NCBI RefSeq assembly: GCF_048128805.1
Contig: NC_136004.1
Span: 15,811,812 to 15,875,811, forward strand
DNA length: 64,000 nt
Source: Centroberyx gerrardi
Lineage: Eukaryota > Chordata > Actinopteri > Beryciformes > Berycidae
Direction: 5' to 3'
Shown here one piece after another: positions 1 through 12,739 of this stretch (position 1 is the first letter of the stretch; every line of letters starts with the position of its first letter). The notes beneath the pieces are model-generated. The model had not been told where the DNA came from, made no database searches, and was given only the letters and a program-made list of their open reading frames with translations. The position numbers and the translations under genes are program-made.

Positions 1-143
1 CTGTGAATTTTGCTGTGGAAAAAGTCAGATTTTTTTAATGTGTTATTTCAGACCTCTAGGTAATAAAAACTACAAAATATGAAAGGGTGTGTAACTTGTG
101 CTATCCACTGTATACTAGTGTGTACTGTTCATGTTCTCCTCAG

Positions 144-1034
144 TTCCCTATGGGTCCGGGTGGCGATGGTCCATTGGGAGGAATGGCTGGAATGGAGCCC
201 CATCACATGAATGGATCATTAGGTACAGAAACAAATAGCCTGTGTGGGTCACATGGCCTTCATCAACTCTAAATCTCTGTTTTGGAATAGTAATGTTTGT
301 TCCAAATCTGGCATTGTCAAATCAATTCTGAACACTTTGCGCTCCAGAAAGTCTGGAGCTCATTTGCTCATCATTATTTGTCATTTTCATTCCTTCTGTT
401 AGGGTCTGGTGATATAGACAGTCTCCCTAAGGTAACAGAAGGCATTCATCTACTGTAAAACCCCTGTTTGTAATAGCACTGCATATCTGATTATTGTAGT
501 TTTAGTAACGTACATCTATTATTTATGCCGTGTGTTGCAGAACTCTCCTGGTAACCTAAGTATGAGTAACCAGCCGGGGACTCCCAGAGAGGATGGAGAG
601 ATGGGAGGAAACTTCCTTAACCCTTTTCAGAATGAGAGCGTGAGTCTACTGCCATCTTTTGCATTGACGGAGGTTACAGGGATCATTGATATGCGACAAC
701 AACCCTCTTAAAATTACAAGTTACAAACACCAAATGGTAAACAAAACGGTGATAAAAAAATATCTTTATGTGCACGTTGGACTCTTGAGAGAGTTGCTAC
801 TGCACACATCGCTGGAAACAATATTTAGACTTTTTTCCATAGCAGTTTGGACTGATTACTAGCTGCTGACGTTGGTCAAAATATCTGCTCATTTATTAAA
901 GCATATGATTAGCGTTGGTTTGGAAGTGCTTCTCTCAGACACACACTTACTTCACTCCCCCCCCCCTCCCCATCTCTCTCTGCTTCCTTTGTTCATCTCT
1001 GCAGTATTCTCCAAACATGACAATGAGTGTGTGA
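144..1034 (+). CDS. ssbp2: SSBP2-like single-stranded DNA-binding protein, last four coding exons
   Basis: This is the 3' end of a gene that starts before the window. Coding exons are 144-222, 403-431 (only 29 bp), 541-639 and 1005-1034, all with AG/GT borders and continuous phase, ending at TGA 1032-1034. The product contains [48 protein letters not shown] and the terminal YSPNMTMSV. This is the conserved Pro/Gly-rich C-terminus of the SSBP2/3/4 family. These nuclear proteins bind LDB1 and protect LDB1-LIM transcription complexes from degradation; the LDB1-binding LUFS domain would lie upstream. MSLSN-like and NFLNPFQ wording fits SSBP2 better than SSBP3 or SSBP4, and SSBP2 lies on the same human chromosome arm as F2R and IQGAP2. 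The paralogue call is less certain than the family. Confidence 0.85.
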
Positions 1035-2600
1035 AGGCTTTGGAAGCTGGTTGGTCAGTCGGTCAGTCAGCTGGTGTGGATCGGCGAAAAGCAAAAGAGA
1101 CAGGACGTGATGTCATCTAGGCCAGTGACTCTTCCTCTACCAGCTGCCCAGTCAGGACAGTTGCCCCGGGCCCCTTCCTCCTCCTCCTCCTCCCCCTCCT
1201 GGTTTCTGTCTACGTCTCTTCTCTCCTGTTTCTTCTCCTGTTCTACGTGGTGACTCTACTACATCCATCAGTTCTTCCTCTGCAACTATGAGACTGTACA
1301 AAGGAACCAAATTTAAACAACCAGGAGGAAAACTCTCTGTATATTTGCATACTGTGTGTATGTGACTGTGCACACACTCCAGTCACAGGCAGATGATCCT
1401 GTGTTTTCCACCATATCATGGAGTTGATGCCCGAAGAAAAGGCCAGTACCCTATTTGTCCTAAATTTAAATTCTCGAGGATTTAAGGAGATATGGACAGT
1501 TTTGATCGATGGAAAACTTCAGTCTGACTGAACAACATCACATGGAACATGGCAACCATCCATTTCTTGTTTTGTTTTTTTTTCCTGGACAGCAAATTAC
1601 TCTGTCCCTGAATGGATGACGATGACACCTACAACAACCTCTTATTGGAGCGATCACAATTACTGTACTGCGATGCTTATTTGAGACTTGAACAGGTATT
1701 TGTCAAGTATTTTTAAATGGGTGTTCTCATCTGGAATTGATTCTTTCAGACCACCGCCGACATTTTATTTTGTTTTTATATTACGGGTCTGAGAGTCAGC
1801 TGTCCTGCCATCTAAGCTTTTTTAAAATTCCAGCCCCAATCTGAATCAGAGATGAGGGAAAAAAGTGCGATGTCTCACTCTGCCTCAGCTGTATCGCAAC
1901 ATGTTTGCAAGGCCTGATGAGACAAAGCAAGTGCAGATCAGAGTCTGCTCTCTCTTTGTTTTGACATTAATGGCAAAGTGTTGAGCACAAGCTGAAAGTT
2001 TGTCTCCATTCTGAGTTAGAAATCACATTGTAATGAATAGTTTATGAGCAAAAGAGCTTTGTTCAAGGTCCGTACCAGATCAGTCACTATGCTAACAGTA
2101 ATTTCTCTGGAGAAGGCATTAAGAATGTAAGATAAGACTGGGGAAGAAGCCATGCGCAAAGGTTAACACCCACTAGTACAGACTGAAAGTTTGACCAGCT
2201 TTTTCTTACAATGAAGTGATTCATCTTCATATATTCAGCAGAAAATCTTTGTCGCACTCCCACTGTGAGACTCTCCAATATCAATAATATACTAAGACAC
2301 CATCTAGAGGTTTCCAGATGTGCTTTCTATTGACTGCACAAGTACAGGGCAAAAGACGGAGAGAGTGAGAGAGATTAGATTATGTTTTTTCAGCCATGTT
2401 CTGCAACAGGAGACATTGAATCTGTTTTCATTCAATTTGTTGGTTTTGTTTGCTGTGTTGTATGGCCTCTCTTATCTCTAGTTCTTGAAGCCTCGATCAA
2501 ACTGATTTGATGGGTTTTGCCCTGGAACCACAGTTGCAAAATGAATACGAACATAAGAGAGAACATCTAATGAAATAAAAAGACAGGAAATTATGCTCTA
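1035..2600 (+). other. probable 3' UTR of the SSBP2-like gene
   Basis: No coding exon is visible after the stop codon. A canonical AATAAA at 2574-2579 is the first good polyadenylation signal, so the UTR probably runs to about 2600. Short ORFs here, on both strands, match nothing I recognise. The end point is inferred and a longer UTR is possible. Confidence 0.4.
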
Positions 2601-3893
2601 CAGCACTCTGGGTACAAAATGTTAAACTCCGAGAGAGACTGAAAGAAATCAAGACAGATGATCAGAAGGGAAAGTATCCAGTAAATAACAAACTTATACA
2701 GCCACTTTGGTCACTTAATTTATTATTGTCATCCGGATAAACTGTGATCTCAGTATGATTTGGAAGGTTAGTTGGTATAAAAAGGTAAAATAGGCTTGTT
2801 TTTAATCAATGTTTAAAACCTTTTTCACTGCCCAAGATGTATTATTATTATGTATAGAAGGACGACATGCCTGTGAACATTCTCCTTTCCCCTCCCTTAC
2901 AGCAAAGTGTACAGCTCACAAATGTAGCTCCTCTGTCTTGTATGTGTATTTGATATTATTATTTAAAAAAAAAAACTGGAGAGAGAGGAACAGCAAAAGG
3001 GAGGGATGGACTAGTGATGCGCCCATCACAGCTGAACAGAGGTATTTTGTTTGTTTTTGTGTTAGTTTGAAGCCATAAAGTGGGAATACAAGACGATGCA
3101 TTTGTAAATTGGATCATGTTTCCTGTTTTGTTGCAGTTATGTGGGACTCCATTTGTGACGTGTTCATTTTCTCTTTTTTATTCTTATCTTGTATTATGTT
3201 TTTGTAAATACACTGAGAAGTACTACATGGGTTTTGAATATGCTGGTATAAAGCTTCTCTTCCCTTAGTCAAAGTGTCGGCGCTTTTCTTTTCGTGAGGA
3301 GTGTGTGCATGGGAGGGTGGTTGGTTGGTGTGGTGGTTTGTGGGTGTATTTGAGTGTGTGTGCACGCAAGGCGGGGAATGGAACTGCAAAAGCAACTCTT
3401 CCTTTTTCCACAGTTGTCCTTTAGCAGAAACCGAGCCAGTGAGTCAGTCTTCAGCTCAGGTTTGCACTCTACACCACTAAATCACCTCTGATAGTTAATT
3501 TAATGCATGATCACACATTGACATCAGTCATTTTATGGTCGCCTTGAGGAAGAGGGTGGTTGTGTTATCTATTACCTGGTGCTGTAGTTGAATTCGCTCC
3601 CTATATTGTACAGCATAGCAGTTAACACCTCCTTTCTTCTATGGGAAGACGGCACAAGAATAGAGACAACAGGGCAAATGTGATTTTTCTGTCTTGTCAA
3701 AGCAATTTTTGTGAATTGACCTTGATTCCAGGTTCATTTAAACTACCATGGCTGTCAGCCACTTTGCTGCAGGACTGAGAAACAGCTTATTTACTGAGCC
3801 TCCACATCAGAGCAGGCAGCCACACTGGAGACCAACTGCAGATGATGGGAGACATGCAGCTTGTCTTAAATGAATAACTGTTTCTGTTTCTGT

Positions 3894-3902
<9 letters not shown>

Positions 3903-3957
<55 letters not shown>

Positions 3958-3994
3958 CCCCTCTGTCTCTCTCTCTGTCTCTCTCTCTCTCTCT
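3903..3994. repeat. (CT)n microsatellite
   Basis: A pure CT run of about 50 bases is followed by a stretch interrupted by single G bases, and then by a short CA run. Confidence 0.95.
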
Positions 3995-5130
3995 CACACC
4001 CACATACACCTCCCTCTGTCTTGGGAGGCTCACTAACTGAGCCTGAATTTCTCAGATATACATCACAATCTCCATGATGTATTTACAGTTACATTCACTG
4101 CGAAATAAATACAATGCAGTAAAACTATTAGAACTTGAATTATATATGGAATTACAACATATTACAGCTTGATTTCAGCCAGACAATCTCCAGTCTTTGT
4201 TGTAAGCCATCCGATGAAACCTCAGAGAAATCGAAATCACTTTTCATTAACTAAAAATGTCCTGTCATTGCGTTGTTTTAGATTTGTGCAGTGAGGCATA
4301 TCCATGGGACAGCTGGCCACATGAGACCACCATCAACAACATAAAATAGGTATTTTCTCTGCAGATCTATATAGTGAGTCTTTTATCCTAATTTTGAAGG
4401 TATGCTTCTACTTCATTGTACTGTAGGTCGTAAAAGGTTTAGATATGCAAAATGGTTGGCAATTCTTTTGCATAATGGAATAATTTTGGCTATATTAAAC
4501 GGAAGAATACACTGGGGAATGTCTTCAACAACACTTAGCAGACGATACACTAGACAGTCTAGTTAATCAAGAAGTGGATGCAAGGGGAAAACACAGTCAC
4601 TATGGGGTCGACCAAGGCAGGGCGTAAAAGTGAATAAACATTACCTGAAAGCCGTCCCATGTTGCCTCATGCTGTTACTGCAGCCCCTTCATGGATGGGG
4701 CACACGTGTTCGGAGCTGTGGGAATCACTAGGGGAAAAAGCCCTTTTGCCAGCATTTGATAGTGTTGCATACTAACTGATAATGGTATAATATACTGTAG
4801 GTGTGATGCAGGTACAAAATGATTGCACAAGGCAGTTAGCGCCTTTTCACAAAAGTCACAGAGGTCAAAGGAAAAATAGCTTCTAACAGTTTGAATACTA
4901 CTTTTCCAGCATGGTGTCAAAGTTCATATTTACGCTATTCATGTCACACATAGATGTTTTCTTTGAAATCCAAGGCCAGGTGACCTTTGCATTTTGGCCT
5001 CAAATCTTTGCGAGTGCATCTCACATCACACACACATGCATGCACTGCCACACACACACACACACAGGCATACAGTAGAGAGGAATATAGGGCTAGTTGA
5101 GCAGTTTAGAAAAATAGGGAATGTTTTTCT

Positions 5131-5142
5131 TTCTCTCTCTCT

Positions 5143-5179
<37 letters not shown>
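5131..5179. repeat. (CT)n microsatellite
   Basis: CT dinucleotides with a CCCTCC interruption in the first third. Confidence 0.95.
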
Positions 5180-5181
<2 letters not shown>

Positions 5182-5714
5182 CCCCGCTCTCTTTTAGCTC
5201 ACACACACACAAACACACATAGCGAGAGACCAAGACAGAGATGGAGAAAGGGAGAATGAAAAGAGTGGGAGTGCGAACAGGCAAACACCCACAAAAGGAA
5301 TTATTCATACTGCCCAACATGAGACAGCAGCAGAGAGTTTGAGTGAGCTCGCATGGCACTGACAGAATCTCAAGGAATCCTCTGTGTTTTCCCTCATACT
5401 ACTGTATGTCGTTACTCAGCACATGAAACTGTTTTTTTTTACACACGCAAGCAATAAACATTTAATGTATATGACATGTTTATCCCCATCTTCTGCACAA
5501 CAAATGCGCATACCAGTGCAGCCAAAATAAAGAGGGGGTGATCACTAAATATATTGTTGCTTTGCAGTGCGTCAGAAATGACATGCTCTTTATATAAACA
5601 CTCCAGTTTTGAACATATGCATTGATCTCTGGGAGGATGTGTTTGAACCGTTTATCACACCCTCCCTCCACCCACCTCTCTCTTTGATCATAGCTGTTTT
5701 TAGTGGTTGATAAG

Positions 5715-7835
5715 CATTTCTGGAAACTTTGAAAGTGATAAGGACATGGACAAATGAAAGTAGGGAACAACTGACAGCCTGTTTTGACTGGATAAACTGG
5801 GAAATCTTTCAGGAGGGTTCACTAGATGAAATGACTACAGTTACAAATGATTACATTAATTTTGTGTACAGCTGGTTGTCCCCACTAAGGAGATTAAAAT
5901 CTATCCAAATAATAAATCATATGTAACTAAGGACATAAAAAAAGTTATAAATACAAGGAAAGTGGCTTTCAAAAACAAAGATTCTGGAGCACTTAGACAG
6001 ACAGAAAAAGAGCTGAAAATCAGATTGAGGGAAGCAAAATTGGCACATAGACAGTTTTTGGAACATGCCTTTAAAGCCAATAACCCCAAAAAGGTGTGGG
6101 ATTCCATGAAAACTATGACAGGAATGTCATCTCCAATTAAACCTATCGTGACGGACAATGAATTTTGTTTTTCTAATGACCTAAACACTTTCTTTACCAG
6201 ATTTGAATCACTAGATAATTCTGTTAAGTGCACCGAAATACAGAATACAGACAGAATTGTCATCACTGTCAAAGATGTCAGGAAAACATTTCGGTGTACA
6301 AATACCAAGAAAGCTGCTGGGCCGGATGAATGCAGCGCTTTTATTTTATTTTATTTAACTGAGCTGGCTCCAGTGTGGCAACCAATCTTTCAGGTTTCCG
6401 TGGACACACACACTATCCCTCTGTCATGGAACACTTCGCATATAAAACCAATACCCAAAATTCCATGTCCAAAAGAACATAAGGACTTTAGACCAACAGC
6501 CCTTACCTCAGTGATTATGAAATCTCTAGAAAGAATTCTGCTCCGATATCTTGTCAGTACAACAAAAGACAAACTTGACCCATATCAATTTGCTTATAAG
6601 CAGGGTTGTGGTACAGAAGACGCTGTTGTCACTTTGGTTCATATCATTTCTAAACATTTAGACAAACCCAACACCTATGCAAGAGCCCTCTTTCTAGATT
6701 TTTCGTCGGCTTTCAACACAATACAAGCAGACATCTTGGTGTCAAAGATGGTCCAGCGGGAACTGAATCCCTATTTGATTCATTGGTATGCCTCTTTTCT
6801 CACTGACAGAGTACAGATTGTAAAGGTGAACAAAACCCTTTCATCTGCCATCACGACCAATATTGGGGCCCCCCAGGGTTGTGTGAGTTCAGCCATGCTT
6901 TTCACTTTTTATACCGACGATTGCCGTACAGATACACCAAATCAATATATTTTAAAGTATTCTGACGATACAGTTCTAATATCTCTGTTAAGTAACTCAG
7001 GCAACCCTGGGCTGCACCAACTTGGCGTGAACAAAGTGGTCGAGTGGAGTGATAATAATGCTCTTGAGATTAACACAAAGAAAACGGAAGAGATTGTATT
7101 TGGCTCACCATCTGACTCTCATAAAGTTTCTATTGTTATCCATAATGAAAAAATCAATCAGGTATTTTCATATAAATACTTGGGTGTAATGATAGACCAT
7201 CTGTTATCTTGGAAAACCACATTGAAACTGTCTGTAAAAGGACAAAAAGAATTTGGTTTCTTCGCCGCCTTAGGTCTTTTGGGGCAAGTAAACACATTCT
7301 TCTTTTGTTTTTTACTTCTGTGATTATGAGTGTTCTACAGTATTGTAATAATACATGGTACAAGTGTTTGTCCACTACTTTAAAGTCAAAACTGCTCCAC
7401 CAAATAAAAATCTGCTCAAAGATCGTAGGCCAATCACTTGAGAAACTCTATGAATCAGCCTACCATAATAACATATGAAGGCTGGCCAACAACATCGTCT
7501 CTGACCCCAACCACGTCCTGAACAGCGAATACAAACTGTTACCATCGAATCGGAGATATAGGGTTCCACGATTTAATAGGGTTAGACTGAAGCACTCTTT
7601 TGTACACCAGTCAATCCTAAAATTAAATATAGAGCTTAATCCCAGATCAAATGTACGTTGAAGGGCCTTGAATATTGTCTTTGTGATTGTAATGATATGT
7701 TGAATGTATGTATCTTTGTGTCCTGTCTTAATTTTTGTCTTTTCTGTGATGTTGCAAATGGAGCTGCTGTGATGCAAGAAAAATTTCAGACTGGATCTGA
7801 CAATAAAGTATTATCATCATCATTATCATCATCAT
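5715..7835 (+). mobile_element. 5'-truncated CR1/L2-like LINE
   Basis: A non-LTR retrotransposon copy in + orientation. Coding similarity begins near 5729 with the linker that follows the endonuclease (WTNESREQL, then DWINWEIF). The endonuclease itself is missing, as is usual for 5'-truncated LINE copies. Reverse transcriptase follows, then a C-terminal region with LLPSNRRYRVPR near 7537-7572, typical of CR1/L2/Rex1-type elements. The 3' end has AATAAA at 7802-7807 followed by an ATC/ATT-type simple tail to about 7835. I could not define target-site duplications, so both ends are approximate. The clade within CR1/L2/Rex1 is uncertain. Confidence 0.85.
5729..7661 (+). pseudogene. LINE reverse transcriptase, frame broken
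   Basis: The longest open frame is 5962-7323 (453 codons) and includes RT motif A (FLDFSSAFNTI), motif B (GAPQGCVSS) and motif C. Motif C reads YSDD where most relatives have YADD or FADD. Upstream, the linker is in another frame and is separated from the main ORF by changes near 5860-5950. Near 7206-7215 the homology passes to the third frame (NHIETVCKRTKRIWFLRRL), consistent with a one-base loss, and continues to about 7661. With no endonuclease and at least two frame breaks, this copy cannot encode a full LINE protein. Confidence 0.85.
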
Positions 7836-7916
7836 TCTATCAAAGCCTTTTTTTCACCAGATTAAATCCCACTAATAACCATTAATATGAACCTGTCATA
7901 GTCCCCTCACCCTCCT

Positions 7917-7920
<4 letters not shown>

Positions 7921-7984
<64 letters not shown>
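7921..7984. repeat. (CT)n microsatellite upstream of the first lipocalin gene
   Basis: An almost perfect CT run ending about 115 bp before the start codon at 8100. It may lie in the promoter or 5' UTR, but nothing in the sequence proves this. Confidence 0.95.
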
Positions 7985-8099
7985 CTCCCCCAGTGTAACC
8001 TCCCCTCTTGTAGTCTTCACACGCACCCTCTCAGCTGCAGTTGTGCTGTCCTATCCTTGCTGTGGTGGCATCCAGCTTGCTGTCTCTGACTTTCTAATT

Positions 8100-9451
8100 A
8101 TGGCAGTTCAGCTTGTGTTGGCTCTGCTGGCTCTCTGCACCCTGAGTGCTGCATCTTCTGAACCTAACTGTGAAGAGCTGGTTAAACCTCTGCAGGACCG
8201 AAGCCCAGTAAGTTGTCCTCAACCTTTACATTCAGTATAAAAGGAGGTTTGTTTTCTCTTTGTTTTAAAACGTACCCTAACTAGGTCAAAATTTACCTGG
8301 AAATTATTTTGGTTTTAATTTTGTGCATCTTTGTCTAGATTTTTGGGAAATGGATTTTCCATGCCGGGACCTCAGACAATGAAGAATTCCTGAAGGGGCT
8401 TAAAACCATCAAAAACTCCTGGATTCACCTCGCAGCTATAAACAACAGTGATGCCATGAACCTGCGCTGGGGAGACAAAATGTAAGACAAATGCTGATGT
8501 TTGGAAAATGTATTTTCTGGCAAAGTACATAATCAATACTAGTTTGACAGAAACCAGTACTATAACCAAAAAAAATGTTATTAGCACACTGGTGACAGTC
8601 ACTCAGATTCTTCTGTCCTTTCTTCACCAGAGATGGAAAATGTATTGAGGCAGAGGTTAATTCCACCTTTGCAGGAAACTCCACTATGGTGACTTGTAAG
8701 TAAAATGTGCTCAGAGACTAGATTACTACTACTCAGATTACTACTGTATGTACTGTAATGCAGGATAACTCCCAATTATTAGCTATAACCCAAGCACATA
8801 ACTATACATTTAAACCAGCTACCTCTTTTTATGTCCAATAGTCAACTTTAACGGCTCCTCATCTGACCATGTTGGGAAATACCTGGAGACCTGTCCTGAC
8901 TGCATCCTGTGGACAGACAAGTCAGAGACGGTGACCAATGGGGAAACAAAAAAAGGCAGAAACCTCTTCCTCTTCAGTGAGTTTAAATGTTGTGTGTAAT
9001 TGTCTTATTTCAGTAGATGAGTCATTTTATTTGTACACCCATGTGGAAAAAACCACCCAATTCAGAATTTTTCATTTGAGTATTTTTGGTCGTAAGAAAT
9101 TTATTTCAACTGTCGATTAGATATACAGTAGGTTTTGACTAGTTTATTGGTATCACATACTCTCCACTCTCCCTCCCTGTCCTGTCCCGCAGCGAAGACT
9201 GGGAAAGTGGAGGCTTCTCAGCTGGAGGTTTTCAAGAAACAGGCAGCGTGCCTCAACTTTCCCTCTGAGTTCCACTTTGGAGAAGACACAGGTAAGATAC
9301 CACCATCTCTCTCTTAGCTTCACCACTACACACAACACTGCTCTGCAGTGTTTACTGATTTACTGATGCACTGTCAACTTCATTTCCTCCCTCTGTTTCA
9401 GACTTGTGTCCTGATGAGAAGGAGGCTGCCTCACCGGTAAATGAGGAATAA
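8100..9451 (+). CDS. secreted lipocalin, PSTBP/TBT-binding protein-like, copy 1
   Basis: Exons are 8100-8207, 8339-8481, 8631-8695, 8842-8976, 9193-9291 and 9402-9451; phases match and the total is 600 bp, giving 199 residues. The start at 8100 is chosen because MAVQLVLALLALCTLSAAS is a clean signal peptide conserved in the two sister genes; an in-frame ATG at 8043 is less likely. The lipocalin G-x-W motif is GKW at residues 39-41. Six Cys follow the signal peptide, including TCPDC, and there are four N-glycosylation sequons (NNS, NST, NST, NGS). The family includes the pufferfish saxitoxin/tetrodotoxin-binding protein and fish tributyltin-binding proteins: plasma carriers of small hydrophobic or toxic ligands, related to alpha-1-acid glycoprotein. 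The ligand of this copy is unknown. Confidence 0.88.
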
Positions 9452-9789
9452 CAACACAGAAAATGCATATTAAAGGGACTGTTGTCATCTGCTATACTGA
9501 GACCTCTTCACATCCTGAAGCTATTCCTCGAGTCATATTTGTATTCAAGTGTGCTCTCTTAGATGTGTTTAGTTAAGTCCCAGTGGCCCTTGTATGTATC
9601 AGAGATGTATCATCTTGCTAGATGTAAACACCTCTTTTGCTCTGCAGGAGGTTTTGTTTGAGGCAGTTGGGACCGCAGCTCATTTAAGGTTGTATCTGCC
9701 TTGAGGAAACAAAGAGCTACCCGGCCTGAAGTTATACCTTATGTCAGATTTGCCATTTAGATGTCCTCTTGTTGTATTAAAGAGAATTA

Positions 9790-9795
9790 AATAAA
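9790..9795 (+). promoter_or_regulatory. polyadenylation signal of lipocalin copy 1
   Basis: AATAAA lies 339 bp after the stop codon, preceded by an ATTAAA variant near 9776. It is the first canonical signal downstream. Confidence 0.6.
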
Positions 9796-10735
9796 CCATG
9801 TGATTTATTGGACATATTGGTTAGTACACAGCCATGTGGGTGCACAAAAAGGTGAAAACAGTTAGAAGCACATTTACTCTCAGATTTATCAAACATGATG
9901 TACACCACCTGAATGTTTGTTTCTTTTATAAAACCAAAGCTTTGCATAGAAAAAAGTGTGCATGCTTCTATTTTGGGTATATGCACTATTTATGCACTAA
10001 GGCTCCTGGGCCGGCAGAACCGTTTTAAATTTACATTTTAGGCATTTAGCTGACGCTCTCACCCAAAGCACCTTACAATGAGCCCCCAATGGTTTCTGCA
10101 AAACGCTGGCCCACCCAACCGGCAACAATATGAAAGAAGTTAAGAAAAGTCTTATATGGCTGAAAGCAGCTGTTATTAGTGACTGAAACATAGTGTGTGA
10201 CTCAGCTGAGCTAAAGAGGCACTGAGGATTAACTGAATGAGCGATGTTTTGTTGCTGCATATTTGTCATCACCCCGCCACCAGGCCTTTCATGTTGTCTA
10301 GTTGTCGGAGGGCCTCCTTGAAGGATGGAGAGCAACTGTTGTACACAGCTATGAGAAACTCTGGGGGGAAGCAGCCCTTTCACACGCTGTTTACTGTTGG
10401 ATGATTTCCCTGAAAGAAGAGGAAGAATGTGGCTTTGGAACATTTTGCCAGCATTCGTTCCTGCTGGAACAAGTTGCTGTCACCTCAATTCACTAGACTC
10501 ACATTTTACTGCATAATAACTGTCTCACATGCTCAAAGGGATTCATTCTCAATAGCTATCTATAAACAATTATTGTTAAAAGAAATGTTAAACAGGCATC
10601 TCCCCCCTTTTCAATATGGCTTGTAGTTCTTAAAAAACTATTTAAAAAACTTGGCATCTGTTTGATGTTCTTGCGTGTTACATAATAGAGCCTCAAAGCA
10701 CTGTGAGTGCACATCTGTACAGAGTCACACTGTGC
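9796..10735. other. intergenic stretch with a dispersed-repeat fragment
   Basis: No gene is seen. At about 10035-10080 the sequence reads catttagctgacgctc followed by ccaaagcaccttacaatgag, a consensus I recognise as dispersed in many teleost genomes. A second, more decayed copy occurs near 14073-14115 in an intron of lipocalin copy 2. Confidence 0.45.
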
Positions 10736-11990
10736 TGTTCCTGCTGTGATGGGGCATCCAGTTTGCTGTCTCTGTTTTCAAATCCAAAAGGTGATATTTG
10801 TCTGTCTTTCTGTTTATCAACTGAATATGAACCGGTGACATTTTAAGCTGTTAAAGCAACTTTTTTAATGACTTGGGTGTAATTTGAGCTTTTGGACACA
10901 GGTCATGACCAGCAACGTTTGGTGGATATTTGATCCAGTTGTTTGCATGGTGAAATGATAATGTGATACTTGATTGACCTCTGTAGGGAAAAAAAAACAC
11001 TTCAGCAAAAACTCTGCAGCCGGGCGGATGCTGGCTTGACCGAGTCGGGGCTTGAATCCTAGTCCTCTTTTTGAAGGATGGTCTCCCTGCTTATAACACC
11101 GCTCTACTGTGGACACATCAATCTTGGTTTGTGGTTCAATATTGCTCCCCCCCCCCCCCAAATACTACATCTATATTGTAACTTAAGCAATGCTTCATGC
11201 TAAACCATCCTTTCTAGTCCTATTGAAGACAGTACAAACACCTCATGTACTAAAATCTTATGCCAGCCACAAACTGAAATTTCATCAAAAAAGGTCCACA
11301 AACCTAAAAAAATATATCAAGTGTATCATTCCAACATGAGATGTCCCCCATTTGAAAATATGACACCTACTTCTACTACTTCTTATGTGGGTGTGCAATC
11401 TCAATTATAACTGTACTATATAAGGATGCTAGTTTTTGATTGACAAAACTGTTTTACAGACAGGATAGAGATGTGTAATCATGAACTGCAAGTAATGATT
11501 TCTTTTCCAAATACAAGTTGTTTTGGAAACAAACTCTTAACATACTCATTGGATTTCCCATGTTGGGACCTCAGATAACAAAGATTTCCAGATATTGAAA
11601 AACCTCAACAGCTGCTGCATCGACCTTTCCCCCACATCTGACGGTGCAGTTGTGAAAGTGCATTGAGTAAGCAATACTGTTAGACAGCTGACAGGTTGCT
11701 GAGGTACTGCTGTTTTTTTTGCAGGAAGCACATATCCTGCTGAAGTGTCTGTGAGCAGGACACCGAACCCCTGCTGTTCTGTAACTGACCCTGACCTCTG
11801 ACCTCAGATTTCCCTATGAGCGTCTATAAAATATCACACTATTATTATTAGCAATTAGCAATTATTTCCCTCTTCTGCAGTTATGTAGGGAACAACTTGT
11901 CTGTTTCCTCTGAAGAATAAAAGGGAAAATGTTATGTAAGCTCGTACCTGCCCTAAGGAAACTAAAAAGCTACTTGATGTTGCAGCTGCC
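10736..11990 (+). pseudogene. decayed fourth lipocalin copy
   Basis: Three blocks match copy 1 in order. Near 10740-10775 is the leader region (gcatccagtttgctgtctct, compared with gcatccagcttgctgtctct before copy 1's start). At 11550-11666 is an exon 2 relic whose frame reads WISHVGTSDNKDF and then CCIDLSPTSDGAVVKVH before TGA at 11664-11666. Near 11940-11990 is the 3' UTR (ccctaaggaaactaaaaagc). The first codon block of exon 2, including the first part of the G-x-W motif, is lost, there is no usable signal peptide exon, and exons 3-6 cannot be found. It is a relic of tandem duplication, probably not translated. Confidence 0.75.
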
Positions 11991-12169
11991 TATCTGTGGA
12001 TGTCAGACTTGTACTGCAGTGCGCTCTGCTCATCCTCTCTCTCGCTGTATCACAAAGACGTGAATGAGCGAATTCAAAATAAAAGTTATAGTATAGTTAT
12101 AGCTATGGGAAGATTTTAAATGGTTCAAAGCAGCTGTTGTTGTCTGAATAAGGGGTGGAGATGGGAGCG

Positions 12170-12174
<5 letters not shown>

Positions 12175-12202
<28 letters not shown>

Positions 12203-12595
12203 TTGAGTGTGTTTTTTATATTTCTTCTCTCTTTGTGTGTGTCTCTGTGTAGGGGGGTATTCACATATTGAAAGATGCAGGGGTGTCGCTATTCAGCCTC
12301 TGCCAGCTGGCTGACCTGCTGCTGTTGTGTAATAGGATGAAATAGGACACAAGTCCCTGCTGACTGGATGTGAAAAGAGAACTGCTCCATCCCCCCAGGA
12401 GAGGAAGAGTGTGTGTGTGTGTGTGTGTGTGTGGTATCTACACACTATTATGCAACAACATATATTTATGTTTGTCGAACAATGTGTTATATATTTGTTG
12501 TGCAATTCATATTGTGCACAATCCAGTGTATCTTCATGGTTCGGTGGTGAGAAACTGTGTGTCGTGTGTGTGTGTGTCTCTGTGGGTGTGTGTGG

Positions 12596-12626
<31 letters not shown>

Positions 12627-12632
12627 TGTGTG
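12175..12632. repeat. three TG microsatellites upstream of lipocalin copy 2
   Basis: (TG)n runs lie at about 12175-12201, 12409-12433 and 12557-12632 (the last interrupted by GTGGG units). The last run ends 107 bp before the start codon at 12740. Long ORFs drawn through this region come from the repeats. Confidence 0.92.
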
Positions 12633-12739
12633 GCCCAACCCACTGTTATGGAACACCTCCTCTGGTTCCTTTGAGGAGGCTGTAGCTGGCAGGATCCCTG
12701 ACATTAGTGTCGGTGTCTGGCTGCCTGCTGTCTCTAGCC

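Larger units (their letters stand above)
2600..5714. other. intergenic stretch without recognised genes
   Basis: This interval holds AT-rich unique sequence, two long CT tracts and short CA runs near 5030-5070 and 5200-5220. I see no splice-bounded coding exon, RNA gene or transposon end. Confidence 0.5.

Noticed and set aside
52-59. Possible 8-bp exon of the SSBP-like gene (AG before, GT after)
   Set aside because: The eight bases do not fit the family sequence before FPMGPG and would upset phase; likely chance.
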